Source: Pistricoccus aurantiacus (GTDB lineage: Bacteria; Pseudomonadota; Gammaproteobacteria; Pseudomonadales; Halomonadaceae). Taken from it: a DNA stretch of 64,000 bases. The stretch covers positions 1,116,001-1,180,000 of the forward strand of contig NZ_CP042382.1 of assembly GCF_007954585.1 (NCBI RefSeq), written 5' to 3'. Of this stretch, positions 20,677 to 31,388 are shown one piece after another. The notes beneath the pieces are model-generated. The model saw only the letters and a list, made by a program, of their open reading frames with translations, was not told the DNA's origin and ran no database searches. Position 1 is the stretch's first letter. The number at the start of each line of letters is the position of its first letter. Made by a program: the position numbers and the translations under genes.

Positions 20677-22074
20677 TCAACTCGCCCGGCTGCGAGCACT
20701 TTTCTTGCGCGGAATTCCCAGCCGTTGACGACGCTCCCATAAGCACTTGCGGCTGATGCCCAGCTTTTGTGCCAACTCGGTTTCACTCATCTGCTCTTGG
20801 TGCTCGAGTACGAAATGCTGGAAATAATCCTCCAGAGATAGATCCTCTTCGTCTTCGGCGAGAGAGTTCTCCGCTGCGTTCGGGGGTCGGTCGGCGGTGT
20901 CGAAATTCAGGGCACCGGTATCGCGTCGGCGGGGTGGTACGGCGATACCCAGATCATCCGCGTGAATCAAGTGGCCTTCCGCAAGGATGACGCCACGCTC
21001 AAGGGCGTTCTCCAGCTCGCGCACGTTGCCGGGCCACAGTGAATCGCGGATTTCCCGGCGTGCCGCTCGAGAGAGCTTCAGGCCTTCCCGGTCGTGGCGA
21101 CGGCAGGCGTTTTCCAGCAGCTTGTCGGCGATCAGCAGGATGTCGTCTTCTCGCTCGCGAAGCGGCGGCAGGTCAATCTGCATCACGTTGAGGCGGTAAT
21201 AGAGGTCGAGGCGAAACTCGCCGTTTCTGGAAAGGCTGTGCAGATCGCGGTGGGTAGCGGCGATCAGGCGTACGTTGACGTGTCGAGTCTCCACCGAGCC
21301 GATCTTGCGAATTTCCCCCTCCTGCAGCACCCGCAGTAAACGGGCCTGAGCATCCAAGGGCAACTCGCCAATCTCGTCGAGAAACAAGGTGCCGCCGTCC
21401 GCAGCCTCCACCAGGCCGGTGCGCGCCGCGCTGGCGCCGGTAAAGGCGCCTTTTTCATGACCGAACAGTTCGGATTCGATCAGGGTCTCCGGAATGGCGG
21501 CGCAGTTGACACAGATCAGCGGCGCTCGGGCACGCTTGCTTTGACGATGGAGCGAGCGCGCCACCAGTTCCTTGCCAGTACCGGACTCCCCGTGGATTAA
21601 CACCGTCACATCCTTTGGAGCGCTCTTGCGAATGCGCTCGTAGACCACCTGCATGGCGGCGCACTCGCCGATCATCTCCGAAGGCGCCGATGTCTCGTGC
21701 TCGGCCATAGAGGGCGGCATGCTGGCCGCATGTTGTTCGAGCACTCGGGACACGGTGGCCAGCAGTTCTTCATGATCGAAGGGCTTGGCGATATAGTCCA
21801 CCGCGCCGAGTTTCAAGGCCTCCACCGCGGAGCGCATGCTGGCGTAGCTGGTCATGATCAATACTGGCACGGGGGCGGCGCGAGCGATCATGGCGGTACC
21901 TTCCTCACCGGGCAGGCGCAGGTCGCTGATGACCAGATCGAAGCGCTGAGGATCCAGCGCCTGGGCTGCGGCCACGCTATCCGCCTCGCCGATCTGATGA
22001 TCATGACGCTCCAGCAGACGGCGCAAGGCGCCGCGAATCACGGCTTCGTCTTCAACGATCAGAATCCGGCTCAT
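20677..22074 (-). CDS. cbrB: sigma-54-dependent response regulator CbrB
   Basis: NtrC-family activator. From the ATG at 22074 ([10 protein letters not shown]) it is 465 aa: receiver domain with phospho-acceptor Asp51 (VISDLRLPG), AAA+ domain with Walker A GESGTGKE, the sigma-54-contacting loop [26 protein letters not shown], and a C-terminal Fis-type helix-turn-helix ([20 protein letters not shown]). It overlaps the end of cbrA by 23 bases. A GTG at 22086 is an alternative start. In Pseudomonas CbrB turns on crcZ and amino-acid catabolic genes; the same target lies directly downstream here. Confidence 0.92.
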   Translation of the reverse strand: MSRILIVEDEAVIRGALRRLLERHDHQIGEADSVAAAQALDPQRFDLVISDLRLPGEEGTAMIARAAPVPVLIMTSYASMRSAVEALKLGAVDYIAKPFDHEELLATVSRVLEQHAASMPPSMAEHETSAPSEMIGECAAMQVVYERIRKSAPKDVTVLIHGESGTGKELVARSLHRQSKRARAPLICVNCAAIPETLIESELFGHEKGAFTGASAARTGLVEAADGGTLFLDEIGELPLDAQARLLRVLQEGEIRKIGSVETRHVNVRLIAATHRDLHSLSRNGEFRLDLYYRLNVMQIDLPPLREREDDILLIADKLLENACRRHDREGLKLSRAARREIRDSLWPGNVRELENALERGVILAEGHLIHADDLGIAVPPRRRDTGALNFDTADRPPNAAENSLAEDEEDLSLEDYFQHFVLEHQEQMSETELAQKLGISRKCLWERRQRLGIPRKKSARSRAS

Positions 22075-25009
22075 GATGGGAATCACTGTCCTCTATATGG
22101 ATGGGCAGCCATACGCTGATACGGGTGCCACGTTCAAGGCCCGGGAGCGGGGAATCGATATGGATCTGGCCGTGGTGCTCGACGATGATGCTATACACCA
22201 GCGGCAGACCGAGTCCCGTACCTTCTCCGAGGGGCTTGGTAGTGATAAAGGGTTCGAACAACTGGTCGCGAATCTCCGCATCGATTCCTCGGCCCTGATC
22301 GGTCACGCTGAGGGTCACGCCATGCGGATCGGCCTGGGTCGCGATAACGATCTCGCTACCCGGGGGGCTAGCATCCCGGGCATTACTCAACAGGTTGACC
22401 AGCACCTGAGACAAGCGCTGCGCGTCGCCGCTGACAAAAGGCTCCGAAAAGCAGTCATTGCGATAGACGATATCCTGGCCCGAGCGTGCCAGATGAATCA
22501 AGTGCAGCGCTTCATCGGTGATCCGCTTGAGATCGACCGGGGCAAAAGGCTCGCCCGGCACATGACGACCACCGTGAGCAAACCCGACCAGCGACGAAAC
22601 GATTCGCGAGACCCGCTCGGTCAGCGTCTGGATCTGCTCGGCGCTCTCGAGAATCACGGGGTCGTCGGTATCGTAACGCAGATTCTGCGCCAGGGACGAA
22701 ATGCCGGTGATCGGATTGCCGATCTCGTGGGCGACCCCCGCCGCCAACTGGCCTATGGAAGCCAGGCGCGCCGCATGCACCAGTTCGTCTTCCAGCCACT
22801 TCATTTCGCTGTGATCCTCGACCAGGATGACGCTGCCGCCACGCTCCTCTTCATCTCCTTTAAGCTCCGCCTTGTGCAGCGTCAGGTAACGCAGGCCCTG
22901 ATCCAGTTCGACGGGCTGCTTGTAAAGGTGGCTGTTCTGGTTATCCAGGATGCGCCCCAGCAGCTCGTTCCATGGTGAGGGCAGGCAGTCTCGGCGGGCG
23001 CCGACCACGCTTTCGCCGTCGATGCCGGAAAGAATCGCCAGGGCCTGATTCCACATCAGCAGTTCGTCGTCGCTGCCGAAAGCGCACAAACCAATCGGCA
23101 GCTGGGTCAGGGTGCGCCGATGATGGCGGCGCAGCCCGTCGAGTTCTCGCGCCATGCCGGTCAGCCGCGAGCGATAGGCTTCCAGGCGGCTCTCGACGAA
23201 ATGAATGTCGTCCGTGACGACCCGGCCATCGCGGCGATAGGGCAGAAAACGGTCGACGATATCCTCTGCCACCGCCGGGCCCATCAAGCCGGACAGGTTG
23301 GCCTGGATACGATCCCGTAAGCGGCGTAGCGCATAGGGGCGACTATCCCGGGACGATTGCTTGAGAGACACCAGGGCGCGGGAAACCTCTCGCTCGGCGA
23401 CGTCTTCTCCCAAGGCCACCGCGAGATGGCGCTTGAATTCCTCGCCGTCCGCAGCGGCCAGAGGCAGGCGCTTGGGACGGATGACCGCATCGACGGAACA
23501 GGCTTCCGCGGCGGCACGTTCACCCTCGGAGGTCTTGCTGATCAGCGCCACCAGGATAAAGACCAGGATATTGGCGGATAGCGACACGAGAGTGACCGCG
23601 TACCAGGCCGGCTCATCCGCAAGCGCTTCCAGACCCGGTGGGATCAGCACCTGGGCTGGCTGGCCGGTCAGCAAGGGAAACCACAGCCCCAGCAGCCAGA
23701 TAATGATGCCCACGACCAGACCGCTCACCATGCCCTTGCGATTGGCGCCGGGCCAGTAAAGAATCGCCAGCAGTCCTGGCAGGCATTGAGCCATGCCCAC
23801 GAAGGCGGTCAGCCCCAGGGCGGTCAGGTCGTGATGAAAGCCGATCAGGCGATAGAAGAGCCAGCCCCCGAGGATGACCGCGGCGACCAGGGCGCGGCGC
23901 AGCCAGCGCAGCCAGCGGTAGAGATCCGGCCGCTGGGTCGGAGGGCGAGCCAGCAGCACGAGATGATTGAGAATCATCCCGGACAGGGCCAGGGAGATGA
24001 TGATCAGAGTGCCGCTGGCGGCGGCCAGACCGGCGATGAATGCCAGGCCATCGATCCAGGAAGAGTTCGACAGGCTGAAGGCCAGGTAGGCAGGATTCAG
24101 CCCCGCCAGATTACCCTGGTACTGAGCGCCCCACAGGATCAGCGGAATAGGAATCGCCAGCAGAAGCATGTAAAGCGCCAGGCTCCAGCCGGCTTGCAGC
24201 AGCGAGCGGGACGACAGGGTTTCGGTGAATACCATATGAAACATATGCGGGGTCAAGAACGCTGCGGCGAAGAACAGCAGCAGCAAGGTGCGCCATTGTC
24301 CCGCATCCAGAGGCGTAACGGCGATCTGGTGTGAGAGTCCCGGGCCGTCGAGCCAGGTCTGAAGATCCGCGGAGCCGTCGAAGATACCGAAAAGTGCGAA
24401 GCCTCCTAGCATCAGCATGGCCGCGAGCTTGACCAGGGATTCCAGGGCGATCACGCCCAGCAGGGTGTCGTGGCGCGCCTGCAGGCGAGTATGGCGGGCG
24501 CCGAACAGAATCGCGATCAAGGCGATCAGCGCGCAGAAGGCCAGGGCGAGCAGCGCCGGTGATCCTGCCCCGGTCAGCAGATAGATGCTGTCGCCCATGG
24601 ATTGCACCTGCAAGGCGAGCAGAGGCAGTATTGCGGCGATGCTGACCAGGGTAACGAGGGTGCCGACCCAGCGTGAGCGAAAGCGGAAGGCGAACAGATC
24701 CGCCAAGGAATACAGCTGATAGGTACGTGCCATGCGCTGGATCGGCAGCAGCAGCACCGGCGCCAGCAGAAAGGCGCCGGCCACGCCCAGGTAGTAGGTG
24801 AGATAGCCATAGCCGACCTGGCTGACCAGTTCCATGCTGCCGTAGGTGGCCCAGGCGCTGGCGTAGACGCCCAGTGCCAGGGTGTAAACCAGGGGATGGC
24901 GCAGCAGGCGCGCGGGTATCCAGCCTCGCTCCACCGCCATCGCACAGCAGAAGAGCAGCCCCAGATAGCCACCCCCCAGCAGGAAAAGACCGCCCAGGCT
25001 AGTGGTCAT
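22052..25009 (-). CDS. cbrA: sensor histidine kinase CbrA with transporter-like N-terminus
   Basis: About 985 aa. The first ~500 residues are a run of transmembrane helices of the sodium:solute symporter type, then a linker and PAS-like region. The kinase has H-box [13 protein letters not shown] near residue 755, N-box [18 protein letters not shown] and [11 protein letters not shown]. This fusion is diagnostic of CbrA. The ATG at 25009 is preferred to a TTG at 25030; it overlaps the stop of the small upstream ORF by 11 bases, suggesting translational coupling. It pairs with CbrB. Confidence 0.92.
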   Translation of the reverse strand: MTTSLGGLFLLGGGYLGLLFCCAMAVERGWIPARLLRHPLVYTLALGVYASAWATYGSMELVSQVGYGYLTYYLGVAGAFLLAPVLLLPIQRMARTYQLYSLADLFAFRFRSRWVGTLVTLVSIAAILPLLALQVQSMGDSIYLLTGAGSPALLALAFCALIALIAILFGARHTRLQARHDTLLGVIALESLVKLAAMLMLGGFALFGIFDGSADLQTWLDGPGLSHQIAVTPLDAGQWRTLLLLFFAAAFLTPHMFHMVFTETLSSRSLLQAGWSLALYMLLLAIPIPLILWGAQYQGNLAGLNPAYLAFSLSNSSWIDGLAFIAGLAAASGTLIIISLALSGMILNHLVLLARPPTQRPDLYRWLRWLRRALVAAVILGGWLFYRLIGFHHDLTALGLTAFVGMAQCLPGLLAILYWPGANRKGMVSGLVVGIIIWLLGLWFPLLTGQPAQVLIPPGLEALADEPAWYAVTLVSLSANILVFILVALISKTSEGERAAAEACSVDAVIRPKRLPLAAADGEEFKRHLAVALGEDVAEREVSRALVSLKQSSRDSRPYALRRLRDRIQANLSGLMGPAVAEDIVDRFLPYRRDGRVVTDDIHFVESRLEAYRSRLTGMARELDGLRRHHRRTLTQLPIGLCAFGSDDELLMWNQALAILSGIDGESVVGARRDCLPSPWNELLGRILDNQNSHLYKQPVELDQGLRYLTLHKAELKGDEEERGGSVILVEDHSEMKWLEDELVHAARLASIGQLAAGVAHEIGNPITGISSLAQNLRYDTDDPVILESAEQIQTLTERVSRIVSSLVGFAHGGRHVPGEPFAPVDLKRITDEALHLIHLARSGQDIVYRNDCFSEPFVSGDAQRLSQVLVNLLSNARDASPPGSEIVIATQADPHGVTLSVTDQGRGIDAEIRDQLFEPFITTKPLGEGTGLGLPLVYSIIVEHHGQIHIDSPLPGLERGTRISVWLPIHIEDSDSHHEPDSDR

Positions 25010-25175
25010 CCTGTTGCCTGCGCTGCTCAAGCCACAAAGTCAGGCCGATCAAGATTCCCCAGATGACGAAGGGACGATACCAGGCGCTGCCGGGAATCTC
25101 CCAGCCGCTCATCAGTAGCGGCGAAAGCAGGTAGCCGCTCAGTACCAGAAACAGCATGATCCGGTAGACGTACAT
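24999..25175 (-). CDS. small membrane protein upstream of cbrA (CbrX-like)
   Basis: From the ATG at 25175 it encodes 58 aa with two hydrophobic segments (IMLFLVLSGYLLSPLLM and FVIWGILIGLTLWL), ending just inside cbrA. GAAG lies 8 bases before this ATG. An earlier start at 25217 would overlap gluQ. In P. putida a short ORF named cbrX sits in the same place and is coupled to cbrA; I assign likeness by position and overlap, not by sequence alignment. Confidence 0.65.
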   Translation of the reverse strand: MYVYRIMLFLVLSGYLLSPLLMSGWEIPGSAWYRPFVIWGILIGLTLWLEQRRQQDDH

Positions 25176-25203
25176 ATTGACTACTTCATCCTGAGAGATG
25201 GCG

Positions 25204-26076
25204 TCAGGTAGCGACATAACCCGGCAGGCGACGGATATCCCAGTGAAATCGAGCTTCGGTCAGTTGCTCTTCCACCGGGGCCTGTTCGAGCTCCGCCGAC
25301 GGCGCCTGAGAAAGCGCATGCAGGGCAGCATGCAGCAACGGCCGTACCTGCTTGTCTTGTGTAGGCAGCGGCGGCGCCAGGTTCTGCTTGGAAAGCTTGT
25401 GGCCATCCGCGCCCAGGATCAAGGGAAGATGTAGATAGCGCGGCACCGGCAGTGCCAGAGCGTGTTGTAACTGTATCTGCCAAGAGGTGTTATCCAGCAG
25501 ATCCGCACCGCGCACCACTTCGGTGATGCCTTGATGAGCGTCATCGACCACCACCGCCAGCTGATAGGCCCAGAGATTGTCCTTGCGCTTGAGTATCACG
25601 TCCCCCAGGTCAGCGGGATCGAAACATTGCTCGCCGAGGCGTCGATCCCGCCAGATGACCAGTCGCAGCCCGAGATCGCTGCGCAGGCGCCAGGCGCAAG
25701 GTCTCGTCGGTTCGCATATACCTTGGCGACACCAGCCTGGGTAAACAGGATAGTCCTGCCACTGCTTGCGCGAGCAGCTGCAAGGATAGGCCATGCCCTG
25801 TTCGCGCAGGCGTTCCAGCGCCTGGTGATAACGCTCCCGATGCGCGGACTGATAGCTCACCGCTCCGTCCCAGTTCAGGCCGAAGGCCTCGAGCTGGTGC
25901 AGGATGGTATCGGCTGCCCCCGCCGGACAGCGCGGCGGATCGATATCTTCAATACGTACCAGCCATTCCCCGCAGGCGCTCCTGGCATCCAGGTAGCTGC
26001 CCAGAGCCGCCACCAGAGAGCCGAAATGTAAAGGGCCGGAAGGCGTCGGCGCGAAACGGCCGCGGTAGCCGGGCAT
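25204..26076 (-). CDS. gluQ: glutamyl-Q tRNA(Asp) synthetase
   Basis: Paralogue of the GluRS catalytic domain that attaches glutamate to queuosine 34 of tRNA-Asp. At 290 aa it has no anticodon-binding domain. It starts YRGRFAPTPSGPLHFGSL, has Cys residues for zinc (CSCS and the later C-x4-C in GWCRQGICE), and a KLSKQN version of the KMSKS loop. It follows dksA, as in most gammaproteobacteria. Confidence 0.95.
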   Translation of the reverse strand: MPGYRGRFAPTPSGPLHFGSLVAALGSYLDARSACGEWLVRIEDIDPPRCPAGAADTILHQLEAFGLNWDGAVSYQSAHRERYHQALERLREQGMAYPCSCSRKQWQDYPVYPGWCRQGICEPTRPCAWRLRSDLGLRLVIWRDRRLGEQCFDPADLGDVILKRKDNLWAYQLAVVVDDAHQGITEVVRGADLLDNTSWQIQLQHALALPVPRYLHLPLILGADGHKLSKQNLAPPLPTQDKQVRPLLHAALHALSQAPSAELEQAPVEEQLTEARFHWDIRRLPGYVAT

Positions 26077-26100
26077 GAAAGAAATCCTTGAAACGCAAAC

Positions 26101-26117
26101 GGGCGCCGACGGCGCCC
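26101..26117 (-). terminator. hairpin between dksA and gluQ
   Basis: A 7-bp GC stem GGGCGCC/GGCGCCC with a three-base loop, followed on the minus strand by GTTTGCGTTTC. The T-tract is broken, so it may be only a partial terminator between dksA and gluQ. Confidence 0.5.
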
Positions 26118-26146
26118 ATCATGGTGTAGCAAATCACAAAAGGAGC

Positions 26147-26584
26147 TTATCCGCCGAGCTGCTTCTCCTTGAGCTCAGCCAGCGTCTTGCAATCGACACA
26201 TAGCGTAGCGGTAGGCCTCGCCTCGAGGCGGCGAATGCCGATCTCGACGCCGCAGGCTTCGCAGAAACCGTAGTCGTCCTCATCGATGTTATCAATGGTC
26301 TCGTTGATCTTCTTGAGCAGCTTGCGCTCCCGGTCGCGAGTGCGCAGCTCGAGACTGAATCCTTCTTCCTGGGTCGCGCGATCCGCCGGGTCCGCGTAGT
26401 TGTTGGCCTCTTCCTGAAGATGGCGAACGGTACGATCCACCTCTTCCATCAGATCCTGTTTCCAGTCGAGCAGAATCTGGCGGAAATGCTCCAACTGCCG
26501 CTCGTTCATGTATTCTTCGCCCGGCGCCGGCTCGTAGGGAACGAATTTCTTCGCCGCATCCGTTTTCTGTGCTGCTGCTGGCAT
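26147..26584 (-). CDS. dksA: RNA polymerase-binding transcription factor DksA
   Basis: Works with ppGpp at the polymerase secondary channel. At 145 aa the coiled-coil carries the family acidic tip and RATQEEGFSLELRTRDRERKLL. The C4 zinc finger is CEACGVEIG ... TLCVDCK. The 196-base gap to the divergent sfsA must contain both promoters; none is clear enough to place. Confidence 0.96.
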   Translation of the reverse strand: MPAAAQKTDAAKKFVPYEPAPGEEYMNERQLEHFRQILLDWKQDLMEEVDRTVRHLQEEANNYADPADRATQEEGFSLELRTRDRERKLLKKINETIDNIDEDDYGFCEACGVEIGIRRLEARPTATLCVDCKTLAELKEKQLGG

Positions 26585-26780
26585 GGGACTGCCTCATTGC
26601 TCAAGTGACTGGGGCCGTTGCCCAAACGGGATACTCTATCACGGGCCCAAAGCCTTGCTTATTTAGCGAAAAAACGACGTGTTTGCAACCGCTGTTTATC
26701 AAGTCACGCCTTTGGTCCAATAAATTCGCTATGGTAGGCATGAGTTTTTTACGCATACACGCCCTCGACGGAACGAACCC

Positions 26781-27539
26781 ATGGATTATCCTGACCTGAC
26801 CCCAGGCATTCTGATCAAACGCTATAAGCGCTTTCTGGCGGATGTCGCCGTGGACAGCGGCGACGTGGTGACAGTGCACTGCGCCAACACCGGATCGATG
26901 CGCTCCATCAACGTGCCGGGCTGTCGGGTGTGGCTTTCCCATAGCTCTGATCCCAAGCGCAAGCTGGCCTGGACCTGGGAACTGATCGAACTGCCGCAGC
27001 CGGACGGTACGCGCATCGTCTCTTCGGTGCACACCGGGCGGGCCAATGGCCTGGTGGCGGAGGCTCTCGGGGCGGGGCGTATCCCTGAGCTTAGCGGCTA
27101 CGCGAGCCTCAAACGTGAGATCAGAGTCGAGGAGGGGCGGCTCGACTTTTATTTGAACGATGACCGCCTGGGCGATGCCTATATCGAAGTCAAGCAGGTC
27201 ACCTTGCGGGAAACCGACGGCCATGGCTACTTTCCCGCCTCGGTGACGGTGAGAGGAGCGCGGCACGTTCAGACCCTGGCAAGGCTCGCTGAAGCCGGGC
27301 ATCGGGCGGTGCTGATGTTCTGTGTGGTCAACGACGGCATTGAGGCAGTAGCACCGGCGCGGCATATCGACCCTCATTACGCGGATGTGTTGATCGATGC
27401 GGTCCGCCGTGGCGTCGAAGTGCTGGCTTATGGCTGTCGTCTGACTTGGCAAGATGGCGCACCCCAAGCGATACGTCTGGACCGGGCGCTGCCGGTGGTG
27501 TTAGACCGAGAATGGCAGGCACCGGTCAGTCATCAATGA
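26781..27539 (+). CDS. sfsA: sugar fermentation stimulation protein homolog SfsA
   Basis: 252 aa. The N-terminal part has an OB-like fold (ILIKRYKRFLADV) and CANTGSM. The C-terminal nuclease-like domain contains YIEVKQVTL and FPASVTVRGARH. SfsA was first linked to maltose metabolism in E. coli; its biochemical role is unsettled. It lies next to dksA, as in E. coli, but divergent. Confidence 0.93.
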   Translation: MDYPDLTPGILIKRYKRFLADVAVDSGDVVTVHCANTGSMRSINVPGCRVWLSHSSDPKRKLAWTWELIELPQPDGTRIVSSVHTGRANGLVAEALGAGRIPELSGYASLKREIRVEEGRLDFYLNDDRLGDAYIEVKQVTLRETDGHGYFPASVTVRGARHVQTLARLAEAGHRAVLMFCVVNDGIEAVAPARHIDPHYADVLIDAVRRGVEVLAYGCRLTWQDGAPQAIRLDRALPVVLDREWQAPVSHQ

Positions 27540-27561
27540 AGATTTCGAGAGGTCGATCATC

Positions 27562-28479
27562 ATGCTAAGGCGTGACTGCTTGAAAACGCTGCTGGCGCTG
27601 GGTGCCTGGGGGCTGTTGCCCCAGGCGGTTTTGGGCGACACTGGTCCGCTGGGGCGAGTCTGGGATACCCGACAAGAAAAGTGGCTTGATACCCAGGTGC
27701 TGCGGGAGCGGCTGCTGGAAGCCTCGACGATCATCGTCGGCGAGCGTCATGACAATCCCGAGCATCACCGCCTGGAGCGCTGGCTGGTGAACATCCTGGC
27801 GGATGCGGGCCGGCTGGGCGGGGTCGCCATGGAAATGCTTGATGCCCATCAGCAGACGCTGCTGGAGGCGCACTCTCTCGATTACTGGTGCAGTCTTGAT
27901 GACGACCAGTTGCAGAAAGCCTTGGAGTGGCAAGAAGGTTGGGACTGGCAGGCCTACGGACCGACGGTAAGGCGGGTTCTCGAACTCGATGTACCCCTGC
28001 TGGGGGCTAACCTGGTCGGCGATGAAGTGCGCGGTATCGCTCGAGCCGGCAAGGCGCCAGCGCTTTCCGCGTCGGTCGCCGAATGGCAGCGCCAAGCGCT
28101 CATCGAGGGCCATTGCGGCATGCTGCCGGAAGACAGGCTGGACGGCATGCTCGGCGTGCAGGTGGCGCGGGATAGAGCCATGGCGAAGGCGTTGGCAGCA
28201 CTGCCGGAGATAGGGGTGTTGATCTGCGGCGCCGGCCATGCCCGCCGAGATGTGGGGGTGGCACGCTATATGACGCCGAAACCGCTTACCCTGGGGCTGG
28301 TGGAGCTGCCGGCGGGAATGGCGGATTGGCGCCAGGCGTTGCCGCGGAGCGCCGACAGCGATCCCGCCTTCGACCTGGTCTGGTTCACGCCGTCCATGCA
28401 GCGAGATGACCCCTGCAAGATGCTGCGCCGGCGCTTTGGCGGGTCGTCGTCGGAGATCGACGATCAGGGATCGATGTAG
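27562..28479 (+). CDS. ChaN-family (haem-binding lipoprotein-like) protein
   Basis: 305 aa. The N-terminus MLRRDCLKTLLALGAWGLL has an Arg pair and a hydrophobic stretch, so it is exported, possibly by Tat; no lipobox is evident. The fold signature TIIVGERHDNPEHH and the later LICGAGHARRDVG match the ChaN/DUF399 family, whose Campylobacter member binds haem. It starts 22 bases after sfsA. Its 3' end overlaps the opposite DUF4426 gene by 16 bases. Confidence 0.8.
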   Translation: MLRRDCLKTLLALGAWGLLPQAVLGDTGPLGRVWDTRQEKWLDTQVLRERLLEASTIIVGERHDNPEHHRLERWLVNILADAGRLGGVAMEMLDAHQQTLLEAHSLDYWCSLDDDQLQKALEWQEGWDWQAYGPTVRRVLELDVPLLGANLVGDEVRGIARAGKAPALSASVAEWQRQALIEGHCGMLPEDRLDGMLGVQVARDRAMAKALAALPEIGVLICGAGHARRDVGVARYMTPKPLTLGLVELPAGMADWRQALPRSADSDPAFDLVWFTPSMQRDDPCKMLRRRFGGSSSEIDDQGSM

Positions 28480-28943
28480 AAGCGCTGAATGAAATTGACC
28501 TCCGCCGGCGGCTGGTTGGCGTCATAGGTGACGTCGAGTTCGAACTTCATCGGCTCGTCCGGCTGGATGCGAAAGGTACTCAGATAGTAGATGGCTTCGC
28601 CGTCCTGCACCCGGCGAAACGACAAGGACTGTGCCTGGCCCGCCTGATTGCTGACCTGTCCGTTGACCGTGGCGTTGACCGCGCGATCCTCGCCGTTCTC
28701 GAGTTGTTCGCGGACGCTGACGTTGAGCAGCGCCAGCACCTTGCTGCGCTGAATATTGTTGGCGGACGCGACTTCCGGCGTCAGAAAGCTGGTGTTGACC
28801 GCGCTGTAATAAATCTTGTAATCCCCGACCCGCTCGAACTGTTCCGCCTGTGCCCATCCCGCTGATAGCAGCAGTAGCAGCGCTACAAGACAGGCGCTGG
28901 CGAATCGATTGGACACGCTACCGCTTCGAATCCTGGATTTCAT
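28464..28943 (-). CDS. DUF4426 family exported protein
   Basis: 159 aa with a clear signal peptide (hydrophobic LVALLLLLSAGWAQA after basic residues) and a mature part beginning EQFERVGDYKIYYSAVNTSF. The family has no known function. In Pseudomonas a homolog also stands next to metW-metX, so it likely belongs to the same operon (22 bases after metW). Confidence 0.8.
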   Translation of the reverse strand: MKSRIRSGSVSNRFASACLVALLLLLSAGWAQAEQFERVGDYKIYYSAVNTSFLTPEVASANNIQRSKVLALLNVSVREQLENGEDRAVNATVNGQVSNQAGQAQSLSFRRVQDGEAIYYLSTFRIQPDEPMKFELDVTYDANQPPAEVNFIQRFYIDP

Positions 28944-28964
28944 CTCGATTTTCTCCCCTTTACA

Positions 28965-29561
28965 CTAGCCGCGGCTGACGCGAAAGATCGCCGTTTCACC
29001 AAACAGATTAGGCCACCAGCGGGAACTCCAGTGCGCCTCGTGATCGCCATTGCCCACGGCGCGATCGCTGATGATCAGACCCTTGTCCCGACACAGGCGT
29101 TCAAAATCGTTGAAGGTCGACAAATGGATGTTGGGGGTATCGTACCAGGCGTGAGGCAGCGATTTGGATACCGGCATGTAGCCCTTGAGACCAAGATAGA
29201 TCCGATGGCGCCAGTAGGCGAAATTGGGAAAGGCGATGATGCATTCCGCGGCGACCCGCAGCATTTCGTCCAGGGCGAGATCCGGGCGCTGCAACGCCTG
29301 AAGCGCCTGGGTCATGATCACCAGGTCGCAGGCATCGTCGTCAAAATTGGCCAACCCTTCGTTCAGATCCTGCTCGATTACGTTGACCCCGCGGACGATA
29401 CAGGCGGTGATGCCGTCGGGGTCGATTTCCAGGCCGTAGCCGGTGACGTTCTTGTGCCGGGCCAGTGACGCCAGCAGGGTGCCGTCGCCGCAGCCCAGAT
29501 CGAGTATCCGGGCGCCCTGGGGCACCCAGTCGTGAATCAGCTTGAGGTCCGCGCGCATCAA
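28965..29561 (-). CDS. metW: methionine biosynthesis protein MetW
   Basis: 198-aa SAM-dependent methyltransferase fold, with motif [14 protein letters not shown] at the N-terminus. MetW works with MetX in proteobacteria; its exact role is not settled. The start overlaps metX by 4 bases (ATGA), the usual metX-metW coupling. Confidence 0.95.
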   Translation of the reverse strand: MMRADLKLIHDWVPQGARILDLGCGDGTLLASLARHKNVTGYGLEIDPDGITACIVRGVNVIEQDLNEGLANFDDDACDLVIMTQALQALQRPDLALDEMLRVAAECIIAFPNFAYWRHRIYLGLKGYMPVSKSLPHAWYDTPNIHLSTFNDFERLCRDKGLIISDRAVGNGDHEAHWSSRWWPNLFGETAIFRVSRG

Positions 29562-30706
29562 TAACCCTCCAGTTCGGCGGCGATGCGTTGCATGAACCCT
29601 GCGAAAACCGCGCGATAGCGGGGCTCCGGCAGCAGGAAGGCATCATGGCCGTGGGGCGAATCGATATTGACATAGCTGACCGCCTTGTTGGCGCGAATCA
29701 AGGCGTCAACCAGTTCCTTGGAACGCGCCGGCGGAAAACGCCAGTCCGTGGTGAAACTGACCACTAGAAACGGGCAACTGGCCGGGGCCAGGGCCGCCGC
29801 CAGATCGCCGCCGCAGGACGCCGCGGGATCGAAATAGTCCAGCGCCTTGGTCATCAGCAGGTAGGTGTTGGCGTCGAAGGAGGTCGAGAAGGCGTCGCCC
29901 TGGTAGCGCAGATAAGACTCCACCTGAAACTCCACCCCATAGTCGAAATTGAAGTCGTCGCTGCGCAAGTCGCGACCGAACTTCGAACCCATGGCCACTT
30001 CTGACAGATAGGTAATATGGCCGACCATGCGCGCCAGCTTGAGCCCGCGCCTGGGCACGGTTCGATGGGCAGTGTACCAGCCGTCGTGAAAGTCCGGATC
30101 CGATCGAATCGCCTGGCGCGCCACCTCGTTGAAGGCGATATTCTGCGCCGTCAGCTTGGGGGTGGCGGCGATCACCAGGGCGTTGGCGATGCGCGCCGGA
30201 TAGGCCAGGGACCAGCGCAACGCCTGCATGCCGCCGAGGCTTCCGCCCACTACCGCGGCGAAGCGCTGGATGCCTAGGCGATCCGCCAGACGCGCCTGGC
30301 TTTCCACCCAGTCGTCCACGGTCATCATCGGGAAATCCGGTCCCCAGGGCTTGCCTGTGGCTGGATTGATCGAGCAGGGACCGGTGCTGCCGTGGCAGCC
30401 CCCGAGATTATTGAGAGAGACGACGAAGAAGCGCTCGGTGTCGATGCTCTTGCCCGGGCCGATATGCGCGTCCCACCAGCCGGGCTTGCGATCGCCTTCG
30501 TCGTGGTAGCCCGCCGCGTGGTGGTGGCCGGACAGGGCGTGGCAGATCAGCACCGCGTTGCTGGCCTCGGCGTTGAGCGTGCCGTAGGTTTCGAACACCA
30601 GGTCGTAGCCGGGCAGGGTGCGCCCGCAGGAAAGCGCCAGAGGCTCGTCGAAGTGCAGCGTCTGCGGGGTGACGAGCCCGACGGAGGCATTGGGCGGTGC
30701 GTTCAT
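29558..30706 (-). CDS. metX: homoserine O-acyltransferase MetX
   Basis: Activates homoserine for methionine synthesis. From the ATG at 30706 it is 382 aa, with the alpha/beta-hydrolase fold: [14 protein letters not shown], the nucleophile elbow [14 protein letters not shown], and catalytic His in [10 protein letters not shown]. Many gammaproteobacterial MetX proteins use succinyl-CoA rather than acetyl-CoA; I cannot decide from sequence alone. The open frame reaches 31378, but that extension is the shadow of yggT. It overlaps the yggT stop by one base. Confidence 0.95.
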   Translation of the reverse strand: MNAPPNASVGLVTPQTLHFDEPLALSCGRTLPGYDLVFETYGTLNAEASNAVLICHALSGHHHAAGYHDEGDRKPGWWDAHIGPGKSIDTERFFVVSLNNLGGCHGSTGPCSINPATGKPWGPDFPMMTVDDWVESQARLADRLGIQRFAAVVGGSLGGMQALRWSLAYPARIANALVIAATPKLTAQNIAFNEVARQAIRSDPDFHDGWYTAHRTVPRRGLKLARMVGHITYLSEVAMGSKFGRDLRSDDFNFDYGVEFQVESYLRYQGDAFSTSFDANTYLLMTKALDYFDPAASCGGDLAAALAPASCPFLVVSFTTDWRFPPARSKELVDALIRANKAVSYVNIDSPHGHDAFLLPEPRYRAVFAGFMQRIAAELEGY

Positions 30707-31296
30707 TACAGCCCGACCAGCGCGCCGGATACGCCGGCGGCCCGGGTCAGCGAGCCGACCACCAAGCTGTCGAGCAGGCTGATGACGATGAATACCACGA
30801 TGGGCGACAGATCGATCATGCCCAGCGGCGGTATCACCCGACGCACCGGCGCCATGATCGGCTCCACCAGCTGCATGACTAGGATCGCGCCGGGATGGCT
30901 GGCCTGAGGCGCCACCCAGCTGAGAATGATCATCACGATCAGGGCGAAGAAATAGATCTTGAGAATGGCGTTGGCGACAGCGGCGACCGCCGCGATGGCC
31001 AGGCCCGGAATCGGCGGCATGCCGTAACCGGCGATCTGCAGCACGACGATGATGGCGACGATCTTCAGTATCAGCGCCGCTGCCAGGGTGGCCAGATCGA
31101 AGCGGCCCATCGGCTTGAGGAAGCCTTGGAATAGTCCGACCAGCGGCTGGGTAACCTTCACCACCGACTGGCTGATCGGGTTGTAATAATCGGCTCGAGA
31201 TGCCTGCAGTAGGAAGCGCAGCATCAGCAGCAGGAGATAGATGTTGATAAGGGTATTGACCAGCAAGAGGCCGGCGCTTCCCAGTTGGCTGCCCAT
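30706..31296 (-). CDS. yggT: YggT family integral membrane protein
   Basis: 196 aa made of two similar halves, each with hydrophobic helices and the [16 protein letters not shown] / [16 protein letters not shown] type signature. It is chosen to start at the ATG at 31296 (MGSQLGSAG), preceded by GGAGG-like bases. Family members affect osmotic tolerance in some bacteria, which would suit a halophile, but this is inference. The proC-yggT neighbourhood is conserved. Confidence 0.92.
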   Translation of the reverse strand: MGSQLGSAGLLLVNTLINIYLLLLMLRFLLQASRADYYNPISQSVVKVTQPLVGLFQGFLKPMGRFDLATLAAALILKIVAIIVVLQIAGYGMPPIPGLAIAAVAAVANAILKIYFFALIVMIILSWVAPQASHPGAILVMQLVEPIMAPVRRVIPPLGMIDLSPIVVFIVISLLDSLVVGSLTRAAGVSGALVGL

Positions 31297-31388
31297 TGGG
31301 CTCCTCCAGGTTGTCGTGACGTCGAATTGTCGTGAAATCAAGGTTGTCGTAAGGCGATTGCCGGGTTTTGCAGCCCAATGCTTGTGAA

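Noticed and set aside
26585-26780. Promoters in the dksA/sfsA divergent gap
   Set aside because: Several weak -10-like boxes exist on both strands but none has a matching -35 at good spacing.
29558-31378. 606-aa continuous frame covering metX and the DNA of yggT
   Set aside because: The first part is the shadow of yggT in another frame; MetX homology starts only at 30706.
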